From positions 41,046,001 through 41,072,641 of the forward strand of contig OU612065.1 in the NCBI GenBank assembly GCA_914767715.1: a stretch of 26,641 bases of DNA, read 5' to 3'. This stretch comes from Membranipora membranacea (Eukaryota; Bryozoa; Gymnolaemata; Cheilostomatida; Membraniporidae). The notes under the pieces are model-generated. The model was not told where the DNA came from. It saw only the letters and a list, made by a program, of their open reading frames with translations, and searched no databases. Below are positions 19,150 to 26,641 of the stretch, piece by piece (positions within the stretch are counted from its first letter, which is position 1; each line of letters starts with the position of its first letter). The position numbers were made by a program, and so were the translations under genes.

Positions 19150-19790
19150 ACATGATATAGGGATATGCGGTAGCGCTGTCTCTCATCAACCATCTCATTC
19201 GATGATAAAACATAATATGTATATTATACAATGTAGAACCCAGTACTATAGTCTTGACTTGTGCCAACTGCATCAAACTCTTGACTTCCCACTAATCACA
19301 TATCGATAGTGTGAATATTTGGGATATGCAGTAGTGCTGCGGCTGACCTCTTCAACTGGGTACACACTTTTTTCCTGCATCAAATTTGTCTCACGCTATC
19401 ATGTTTTGAGCAGTCTTATGTCTAGGCTGCTTTTTGTCTTGTTCTCGTTGAGATGTAGTGCTGTCGCTGACCACCTTTTAAAATGATGTGATATAATATC
19501 TTGTTAAAATCATACATATAGTCGTGTTTCCTGCTGACCATATTAATCACTTAAAATTTCACTTACCTAACCGATTGTGAAGAAAATTGCAGGTATGCTG
19601 CCGCGCTGCCATGATTGCTACAACCGGGTACACTCTCAGTTTTGGATTCAGCACGTTGTTCTACCCTAGATATACCCTTGTCTAATACTCGTAACATTTC
19701 ACTTATTATTAGCGATTTTGAGAAAAATTGCGATATGCTGCCGCACTGCCGATCTTCTGCTGACATGATTGCTACGACTGGGTACACTAG
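19150..19790. repeat. degenerate tandem repeat of about 140 bp, 5 units
   Basis: A GATATGC-GTAG/GCCGC-CTG core recurs at about 19161, 19321, 19451, 19592 and 19732. Four of the five are followed by CTGACC or ATGATTGCTAC-like sequence and most by AACTGGGTACAC. Two further units lie at about 23024 and 23160 in the same plus-strand orientation. Confidence 0.65.
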
Positions 19791-19834
19791 ACCAAGTTTG
19801 GTCAATTTGCCTGCATTCCGAGCTGTGGCTCCTG

Positions 19835-19868
19835 ATCCACTGGTCACGCCGCGGCGTGACCAGTGGAT
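19835..19868. repeat. perfect 34-bp palindrome
   Basis: ATCCACTGGTCACGCC, then a central GC, then its exact reverse complement; the centre is CCGCGG. Looser complementarity extends outward (GCCTGCAT on both sides), so a longer cruciform of about 90 bp is possible. Confidence 0.9.
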
Positions 19869-19904
19869 TGGGAGCAACAGGCATGCAGGCAATTGGATAA
19901 AACT

Positions 19905-20830
19905 TGTTCTAGGTTACACCCATAAACATATAAATACTCTAGACTGGAAACTATTGGCTCTTTGATACAGGCTCAGTGTCTTCTCTAATTCAGTGACGCG
20001 ACGTTACTGCGCTATTCCATTCTGCGCATGCTCAGCTCTGGGCATGAGCTGATCTCTGCAAAATTGAGTCTCGGAATTCCGAAGCCATCTGATTGGCTAC
20101 CTGCTCTGGTGACATACTCCCCAAAGCGTGGGGATTTGTTATTAATAGTTATCCTCTCTTGTCATTATTAGCTGAATCTGATTGACAGTTTATGCAGGGG
20201 ATATCCCATTTCCCCTTTCCAAAGTTGCAATCAGAACCCAAACTAAACTCATTGTTCTTGCACATGCGCAAATTCAAGTCACGCATGATGCATACTTAGC
20301 CTTATGACACCTGCTTTGTGGTAGTGATAGCCTAGTTTATCAGTGATCTACATGCCCAGTCAGATCACGAGAGTCAGTATCATGGCGCTATTCACTTTTT
20401 CTTTGTAGTGCATAGGTCAGAATAGGAGTTATCTCCACATAAATCTAATGTGTGATTTAAATGCCTTCTTATTTCTAAATATGACCTCTACAACTGGGTA
20501 AAACCGGTGAATTTTACAGAACATGTACTAATGAAGTATAAAATGTGATCAGTATACCGTGCCATCAAATATTGCGTGTGCCATAACAACATATGCTATA
20601 GCATGTTTCTGGTTTTAACATTTGTATGAAAAATGGTGCGTCAACTTTTCAAAGTTCAAGGTTTTTCTCAGAGTTTTACCTAATAAGCCGCATCTGATCT
20701 TTCCAGCTTCAGGCGTGTTAACGAAAGATGGGAAACACTAATGGTCCTTGAGTAAGGTCCGATTTCAAATGTATTTTTGTCAACTAAATGCTTAAAAACT
20801 CAGAACACTTAGTCTTTGTTCTTTATGGTT
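19905..20830 (+). repeat. inner inverted arm, left (interrupted by a 367-bp insertion)
   Basis: Reverse complement of 22395-22925. Shared blocks include ATAAACATATAAATACTCTA, CTTCTCTAATTCAGTGAC, and CGCATCTGATCTTTCC (GGAAAGATCAGATGC on the other arm). Identity falls to roughly 70-75% toward the centre. Confidence 0.75.
20018..20384. mobile_element. 367-bp insertion with 9-bp target duplication
   Basis: GCGCTATTC occurs at 20009-20017 and 20385-20393. The opposite inverted arm (22820-22860) contains the uninterrupted site (GTGAATAGCGCAGTAACG on the plus strand). The insert starts CATTCTGCGCATGCTCAG and ends AGTCAGTATCATG; terminal inverted repeats are at best very short. A 9-bp duplication fits the Mutator superfamily, among others. 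There is no coding capacity. Confidence 0.8.
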
Positions 20831-22394
20831 CTTGCTCTTGGCTACTAATAAAATTTTAGTGCGGTGAACTAACTAAAAAAAACCATCTCAGCAGCCGTCA
20901 CAAGTAAATATAAACTGTAGATACAACACAAGCAAGTCACCTTGACCGCTGTATAGTAGTGTACGGCACATCAGATCATTTGATCTTTACCGGTTTGTTC
21001 CCTCGGAGGACGGTGGTGGTGGAGGGATATTTAAAAAGCTGTGTATCAAATCAGTTTGTACCTATGTATAGTCGATATTGAGCCAAGATCTACAAAGTTG
21101 TCCAGGGACCTAAGCCTGCAACATGAGTACGGCTTCGTCTGATTAAAATTTTCTAAGGTAGGAAAGGCGGAAGATTTTTCTTCTGTCTGCGACTTCCTAA
21201 GAGAGCCATTAGAGTCCAGCTGCTGGTACTCAGAATTTGCAATTCGTACCCTATATCCATATCTACAATACCCTATAGCATGAAAATATTCACTGATTTA
21301 AATTTAGCAACCTGGCCAAGATTAAGAAAACTTACTAGTGATTCATTAATAAATATCAATTTTGTAAATCCACAATGTACAATATCATTGGTAACTTTGA
21401 AAACACCTTATAATTTGATTAGGGAAGTAATATTTTGGATATTTTCGTGAATACTTAATATGCGAAATTTAAATTTTAATAAAAAGTTATCATGCTGTGC
21501 ATTAGTGCATTCCTCATGACAGACATCACTGCGCTTTTCAAAACTCCATACATTTTTATGCAGTAGCATGCAGAAACAGTCTATTATTCAGTTGTGCTGA
21601 GCATGCAAGCAGCGTTGTGAGGGAAATAATCGATCGTTATGTAAGGATCCGCGCTCATCATGAGGCCGCTTTGAAAACGGATGCAAACACTCTTATTCGG
21701 TCAAAAATGACCTGCCTCCCTATATTCAGCTATTTCTGATAAGATAAGTCTTGGTAAATATACAGCCACTAAATTATCGATTGATTTGGCCAGTCTGAGC
21801 CACTTTTATTTTATCTACAGCATGCACATTAAACTCAATATTTATGTGATTGATTGGGCCAGTCTGGGCCATTTTTTGAATTGATAAGAATCTTGCTCGC
21901 TTAATTTTTGAAGGTCTTTAACTGAACAAAAGTTTTTCTTCGGATTGATTGGGCCAGTCTGGGCTGCATTTAAATCATCCATGATAATAGTTCAATTTCT
22001 TATTCCTATCAAATATTTTATTCATGTTCAGTCACAAGCCAGCGGATTATTCCCACAAGGTGAGTTAAATTGTGGTATTTTATCAAATCTTATTTCCTCT
22101 GCGATGAAGAGACCTGTTGTTCTGCCAGTTAATTTTCTTCAAAAATAAAGTCTCAATACCCACCAAATGTTGGGGAAACACTAGACATCCAGGTCATATG
22201 TGAGATTATAAACCCTCAACGTTATTGAAAGATTTCACTACTTATAATTTGTTGATTTTTACACAGATTGATACATGTGTATCAGGGAGGGATGTGTAGG
22301 AATACCATGTCAATCAAAGACCAAAATTTCTAGCTTACGCTCGTTTAAAGTCTCAGTAGATTGATCCAGAAGTAGCTAATCTTCAACGATATGA
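20831..22394. other. interior of the composite transposon, no gene recognised
   Basis: About 1.56 kb between the inner arms. No open frame resembling a transposase. The only structure seen is a 23-bp motif repeated three times (21779-21965). Confidence 0.5.
21779..21965. repeat. three spaced copies of a 23-bp motif
   Basis: GATTGATTGGGCCAGTCTGG followed by GCC occurs at 21779-21801 (two mismatches), 21848-21870 (exact) and 21943-21965 (last base differs). The spacings are 69 and 95 bp and the spacer sequence differs, so it is not a simple tandem array. Confidence 0.8.
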
Positions 22395-22925
22395 AGAGCA
22401 AAGACTCAGTGTTCTGAGCTCAGATTTTGAGCCTTTAGTTGACAAACTGCATTAGAAATTAAACCATACTCAAAGAGCATCAGTATTATCTGTCTTACGG
22501 TTACATGTCTGACAGTTGGAAAGATCAGATGCAGTAAATATTCAGTGAAAATGCTGAGCAAAACCTTAAATTTACAATAGTCGATGCACCATTTTTCATA
22601 CAAATTCTTCAGGCCAGAAACAGCTGTAATGTAAGTTGTTATTGCACAGACAATATTTCATTGCACGATATACTGATCACATTTTATACTTAATTACTTT
22701 CTGTTCTATAAAATTCGCCTGTTATACCCAGTTGTAGTGGTCATATTTAGAAATAAGAAGGTCTTATATTCACACATTATATTTATGTGGAGATAACTCC
22801 TATTCTGACCTATGCACTACAGAGAAAAAGTGAATAGCGCAGTAACGTCGTGTCACTGAATTAGAGAAGACGCTCTAAGCCAGTAGTTTCCAGTCTAGAG
22901 TATTTATATGTTTATGGTTACACCC
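22395..22925 (-). repeat. inner inverted arm, right
   Basis: Partner of 19905-20830, without the 367-bp insertion. Around 22350-22440 the plus strand is open for about 30 codons (contains NLQRYEEQRLSVLSSDFEPL), which may be a decayed coding remnant. I cannot name it. Confidence 0.75.
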
Positions 22926-23214
22926 TATTTCTTTATATTCAGCACGTTGTTATACCCTTGAAACACCTTTTATTTAAACTCTTAATATTTCACTCATTAA
23001 AAGCAATTTTTAGAAGAAATTAGGATATGCTGCCGCTGACATTATCGTTACAACTGGGTACAACCTTAATTTTGGATTCACCAATTTGTTCCACCCTAGA
23101 AACACCTTTTATTGAATTCTTAACATTTCACTTATTATATGCAATTTTGAGAAATATTGCGGATATGCTGCCGCAAGACAGTATCATACTAACCTCATAA
23201 AGATCTGACATTAC

Positions 23215-23563
23215 ACTTATTGAAAATTTTAAATTTGTCCTGATCTAACACAAGCAGACTTCTGCAAGTTTACTTGGTAAATAAATTGGTAGGCAACAAA
23301 ATCCCCACAATGCAGTTTCAACCTGGAATTCCCTGAAGATTAGATTAGTAAGATTACACAGAATAGGAGTTATGTCCCCACACATATAATGCAAAAACAA
23401 AACACCTTTTAATTACTAAATATGACCACTACAACTGGGTACACCCGGTGAATTTTACAGGAGAAACATCAATGAAGTATAACATGCAATCAGTTTCCTG
23501 CCATCAAAAATTGTCCATGCCATTATTTTATAGAGCAGTTACAGCTAGGCTGCTTCTGGCCTA
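23215..23563 (-). repeat. outer terminal inverted repeat, right
   Basis: Inverted partner of 18519-18890. Homology runs from GGAATTCCCTGAAGATTAGA outward to GCTGCTTCTGGCCTA at the tip. Confidence 0.8.
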
Positions 23564-23733
23564 ACAATGTACCCGATAAAAACTATTTAATCTAGAAATA
23601 AAAACGGTCTAGTTATTCAAGTTAAAATGGTTAATAATAACCAGCGCACTCCGGAGTTTTTCTTAAACAGTACGTGCATCGGTTTATATACAGCATGAGT
23701 AACATATAAAAAGTATAATATATATATCCTAAC

Positions 23734-23969
23734 CAAGGCCGAGGGCGGTACATCAGTCAGACCGGGCATATAATACGGGGACAGGGCAACAGAACAAGTC
23801 ATTTTCATAAATGGCGAATGAGGCAAACATACATTAGAGTGAAATTGTTTATGGACGGTCTGGCATGCACTTGCAAACCGTTGCAGAGTAGATTGCATGT
23901 TTTCCAGCACCGTTGGTAACCGGTGAAAATTATATGATAATAACATTTTACTCGGTATTTTCTCTGAGT
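23734..23969 (-). CDS. possible exon of an unrecognised gene
   Basis: The open minus-strand frame is bounded by a good acceptor (CTATTTTCAG|ACTC at 23970-23971) and a possible donor (GCCTTG|GTTAGG). The predicted peptide begins DSEKIPSKMLLSYNFHRLPT and includes an amphipathic stretch (LENMQSTLQRFASACQ). There is no ATG at the left edge, so it could only be an internal exon. I found no partner exon, and chance is not excluded. Confidence 0.25.
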
Positions 23970-24917
23970 CTGAAAATAGATTCAATCGGTTAAGTTCCCT
24001 AGAAATTATACAATTAGTCTGGCAGAATTGTGAATAACAAGGAGTTGTGCTACCTCTTGTCTAGTATCATTGCATCCCATTCCTTCTTAGGAATGTTTTG
24101 AGTCTCTCACCACACAATGTGAGTTCATAAGGTAAGGTAGTACAACATAATTCGAAGTTCAGTTACAGTAATCAAATGTTCAGCAGGATCGTAGCAGCAG
24201 ATGTAGTTGTGGGGGTTGGGGAGGGCCTGTCGTTGTAGAATAGTCGAAGTTTTCTTGGGGGGAGGTGGGGGGGGGCGTAGTTGCCAACTGCTGACGGGTT
24301 GATAGAGTTTCTTTTTAAGGTTTTAAGTTGTAGACGTTTTAGAATCAATAAGAGATCGAGTTCAGACGTTGTATGTTGTGAGTAGTATAATTGTTTACAG
24401 TTCGGTGTTTATGGTAGTTCCCTGTTTGCCATTACTAATTGAATGTTTGCGCCCAGAAGCCGTAGAAAAGCAATGGTGATGCGTCGCTGATGGGTTCTTA
24501 GTCAGGGTGTTCATAAGTCGTAATCATGTCTGAAATAATAGTGAAAACAAATGTTTAGTCTCGAGTGTGAAGGTTCATCAATTACAATACATGATACGTG
24601 ATTCGAAGTTAACAAATTTAACAGATATAAAGACTCAGCTTATCACTTTGGAGTTGTCCACTCATGTGACACAATTTGTTACTGCGGACAGAAGGTTACA
24701 CATTGTTTTGACTAATTAATAAAACACTCAAGATAAATGAAATTTTTGGCCTTTTTGGTAATAATCGCTGCGTTATGGTTCAGAATATAACATAGTAATA
24801 AATTTGTAATTAATATAAATACCTGTATAATATGTGCGAATACAATTATAATATCATCTCAAAAACACAGAAAGTAAATACAAAACATCAAGCGTTTGTA
24901 ATGATAGGTGTTTGCAG
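23970..24917. other. unassigned DNA
   Basis: AT-rich with short G-runs (24207-24280). A 17-codon frame at 24737, MKFLAFLVIIAALWFRI, looks signal-peptide-like but ends at once in a stop and has no splice donor. Nothing else is supported. Confidence 0.5.
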
Positions 24918-25234
24918 GAGGCATCTCTTTTTATCTAATAATTACTGTCTCTGGCTTTGTCGATGATGACTTTTATCCAACAGGTAATATGAGTATATTA
25001 TGTAATATGTCACAGGAAGCTTATCTTGTTTGTTATATCCAGATGTATCTGTTATTTCCAGTGATTGATGTGGTAGTGCTACTGTTATGTGTTTCAGTCA
25101 TCAGAGAGTTTTGCCAGTCTCGTTGTAGCAGCCATAATAAAAGGATCGACAACAATCTTGTGAAATATAAAGTTAAATATCATTCATGCAATATGTGCTA
25201 TATGCATTTGTATCAGCACATCGATTATATGTAA
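24918..25234 (+). CDS. possible exon of a multi-pass membrane protein
   Basis: The frame opens at an acceptor (GGTGTTTGCAG|GAGG) and stops at 25232-25234. It encodes two hydrophobic stretches, GGISFYLIITVSGF and YLLFPVIDVVVLLLCVSVI, separated by a polar loop with DDDFYPTG and two Cys. The second ends with IREFCQSR. This layout resembles the fourth and fifth membrane segments and extracellular loop of a seven-helix receptor, but that is inference. An internal donor (ACAG|GTAATA at 24984) would give a shorter exon. No other exons were found. Confidence 0.3.
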
Positions 25235-25788
25235 TAATGTGATACTAAAAAAACATTGTACTGAACAATACAGAAGTCCAGTATCATATTAGGAGTACCA
25301 GTCTAGTTAACGTCTGCAGACAACAAGGCATCATAATCCTAACGGAACGGGTTATTCGAGGTGAGTTACTTCATTACATTTATCACGACCAAAAAGTCAG
25401 CCACAAACAGGCCTGACGGCAGCTCCCTCGGCTGTAAAATATATAAACATCATTTTTAAACAAACTTAGCGGCATTATCTCCATTGCCTAAAACATAGGG
25501 GCATTCTCTCCATTGCAAAAAAATCGGGGCATTCTCTCTACTGCCAAAAACATCGGGTCATTCTCTCCATTGCGAAAAACATCGGGGCATTCTCTCCATT
25601 GCCCAGAAACATCGCAGCATTATCTCCATTGCTTGCGGCTCACAGTTGCCAAAACATGAGCGTATACAAATATCAGAATAAAACTCGTAAAATAGCAGCC
25701 CACTGGAATTACCTGCTCCGTGTTTTCCTACAAAACCTTCGAATCTCTTCCCTTCCAACCAAGAAGAAAATGTTATAATTAATCATAA
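25235..25788. other. spacer containing a 29-bp repeat
   Basis: Apart from the tandem repeat at 25471-25633, nothing is recognised. A short exon-like segment (25320-25360, ending TTCGAG|GTGAGT) is too small to judge. Confidence 0.5.
25471..25633. repeat. 29-30-bp minisatellite, about 6 copies
   Basis: The unit is GCATTCTCTCCATTGCCAAA followed by AACATCGGG, with point differences between copies (CAAAAAAATC, CTACTGCC, GCCCAGAAAC). The overlapping minus-strand frame (25558-25758) is a repeat artefact. Confidence 0.85.
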
Positions 25789-26100
25789 ATGATCATGCGT
25801 CAATACATTGTAGAATGTGCAGAAGAAGTTGGGGTGAGGGTCACTAACACTACAGATGCGCAAAGATTAGTCACTGCACCGATGTCTACCACAATCATTC
25901 CAACAATTCATGCAGAGATACAAGATAAATCAGAACTACCCTCACATAAAGACAAAATCATTTTAAAAATATGTTCTATGATATTGTTAGCAGTCTTTTC
26001 GACTGCGGGAATCATGAAGCTAGTTATGGGTTTTCTAAAGAGACGACAAGCTCGGCAACAGGATGAGCATTCTGTATCTGGATCAGAGACAGGTAATTAA
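25789..26100 (+). CDS. possible small single-pass membrane protein (103 codons) or exon
   Basis: The ATG follows in-frame stops closely. The peptide starts MIMRQYIVECAEEVGVRVTN, contains a hydrophobic helix (ILKICSMILLAVFSTAGIMK) at about residues 58-80, then a basic KRRQARQQ stretch and an acidic/serine tail. The stop follows a possible donor (GAGACAG|GTAATT), so the frame could instead be an exon running off toward the window edge. The family is unknown. Confidence 0.3.
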   Translation: MIMRQYIVECAEEVGVRVTNTTDAQRLVTAPMSTTIIPTIHAEIQDKSELPSHKDKIILKICSMILLAVFSTAGIMKLVMGFLKRRQARQQDEHSVSGSETGN

Positions 26101-26339
26101 CCAATGTGCCAATAATAGTTAACGTATTAAATAGTAGTTTGTAGCACACATGAGGAAGAAATCTAGTTATATCGTCTAATTCAATATTATCTATTCACAT
26201 GCAAAGTTTAGTAACATTAAAGTTTATAAATACATCCAAGACACACAGGTGGAGTTGTCTGTTCTCAAATGTATGTAGACAACTTCCATACTCAAATACG
26301 GATGCGCCGTTATTTTACTAAAAGTGCAGATATAGCAGG
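26101..26339. other. unassigned DNA
   Basis: AT-rich. A TGGAGTTGTCTGTTCTCAAA-type stretch near 26250 has no match elsewhere in the window that I can see. Confidence 0.5.
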
Positions 26340-26641
26340 GACTAGGGAGTTTCGGGGGGTTCGGGGGGTTCGGGGGGTTTGGGGTTTGTGCTTTTGGGGT
26401 TTGGGGTTCGGGGTTCGGGGTCCGGGGTCCGGGGTCCGGGGTCCGGGGTCCGGGGTCCGGGGGTCCGGGGGTCCGGGGGTCCGGGGGTCCGGGGGTCCGG
26501 GGGTCGGGGGGGCCGGGGGGCCGGGGGTCCGGGGGTCCGGGGGTCCGGGGGTCCGGGGGTCCGGGGGTCCGGGGGTCCGGGGTCCGGGGTCCGGGGTCCG
26601 GGGGCCGGGGGCCCGGGGCCCGGGGCCCGGGGCCCGGGGCC
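26340..26641. repeat. drifting G-rich tandem repeat at the window edge
   Basis: The unit changes progressively: GGGGGGTTC, GGGGTTTGGGGTTC, then GGGGTCC (7 bp), GGGGGTCC (8 bp), back to 7 bp, then GGGGGCC and GGGGCCC to the last base. There is strong G-quadruplex potential. An abrupt composition change at a contig edge can also mark a sequencing or assembly artefact. Confidence 0.9.

Larger units (their letters stand above)
18519..23563. mobile_element. composite about 5-kb DNA transposon with long inverted arms, non-coding
   Basis: The termini are TA-GGCCAGAAGCAGC at 18519 and its reverse complement ending at 23563. The outer arms (18519-about 18890 and about 23215-23563) are roughly 85-90% identical by eye and include the shared block AAAATTCACCGGGTGTACCC. 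An inner inverted pair (about 19905-20830 and 22395-22925) is also homologous. Part of it (20390-20620 and 22600-22810) is related to the outer arms in opposite orientation. No transposase is visible, so it is probably non-autonomous. A TA target duplication is compatible but not proved. Two independently inserted elements are an alternative reading. Confidence 0.7.

Noticed and set aside
19563-19965. Overlapping open frames on both strands (61-116 codons)
   Set aside because: They are created by the 34-bp palindrome and the degenerate repeats; the same peptide (NPLVTPRRDQWI) appears on both strands because the DNA is self-complementary.
21945-22148. 67-codon plus-strand frame as a transposase remnant
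   Set aside because: No catalytic motif or similarity to any transposase I know; overlaps the 23-bp repeated motif.
24737-24790. Signal-peptide-like mini-frame MKFLAFLVIIAALWFRI
   Set aside because: Seventeen codons then a stop; no GT donor at the end to splice to a downstream exon.
26340-26641. Telomere
   Set aside because: Units are GGGGTCC/GGGGGTCC/GGGGCCC rather than TTAGGG or a known variant; a quadruplex-prone array or a contig-end artefact is as likely.

Overview
This is nuclear DNA from a eukaryote, most likely an invertebrate animal. It is AT-rich, and both recognisable genes are split by GT-AG introns, many of them filled with minisatellites and transposon remnants. One of the genes (C1orf43/NICE-3 family) is, to my knowledge, mainly an animal family. 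The compact exons and heavy minisatellite load would suit a sponge or another non-bilaterian, but the sequence alone does not settle the phylum. There is no bacterial-style gene layout, no CRISPR array and no rRNA or bona fide tRNA gene.

Left half, minus strand (727-12817): a complete TMEM214 orthologue can be assembled from 14 exons. Every junction keeps phase, giving 1,944 nt and 647 residues, close to the human length of about 689. Its introns carry a 58-copy 46-bp minisatellite (3920-6585), an 18-unit 32-bp minisatellite that includes the real 5' splice site of exon 2 (11580-12150), several smaller tandem arrays, and a decayed non-LTR retrotransposon (about 8368-10030). The retrotransposon is interrupted by a 657-bp, nearly perfect foldback element with TTAA target duplications.

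Centre, plus strand (14266-17804): a complete C1orf43 (NICE-3) orthologue of 8 exons, 864 nt and 287 residues. It is head-to-head with TMEM214 across a 1.45-kb spacer that contains a tRNA-derived SINE. Its introns hold a 27-bp minisatellite and a 135-bp palindromic MITE with a 7-bp target duplication.

Right part (18519-23563): a composite, apparently non-coding DNA transposon of about 5 kb. It has long terminal inverted repeats starting TA-GGCCAGAAGCAGC, inner inverted arms related to the termini, degenerate repeats of about 140 bp, a recurring CTACAACTGGGTACAC motif in both orientations, a perfect 34-bp palindrome, and a 367-bp insertion with a 9-bp target duplication whose empty site survives in the opposite arm. 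Downstream (about 23.6-26.1 kb) are a few exon-like open frames, two with membrane segments, that I could not identify. The window ends in about 300 bp of drifting G-rich repeat, perhaps a contig end.

The two recognised genes encode unrelated membrane proteins: an ER protein linked to stress-induced apoptosis and a membrane-anchored protein linked to phagocytosis. Nothing here shows that they act together. The striking biology is structural: an array of decoy splice donors, nested elements datable by their empty sites, and long hairpins inside introns.
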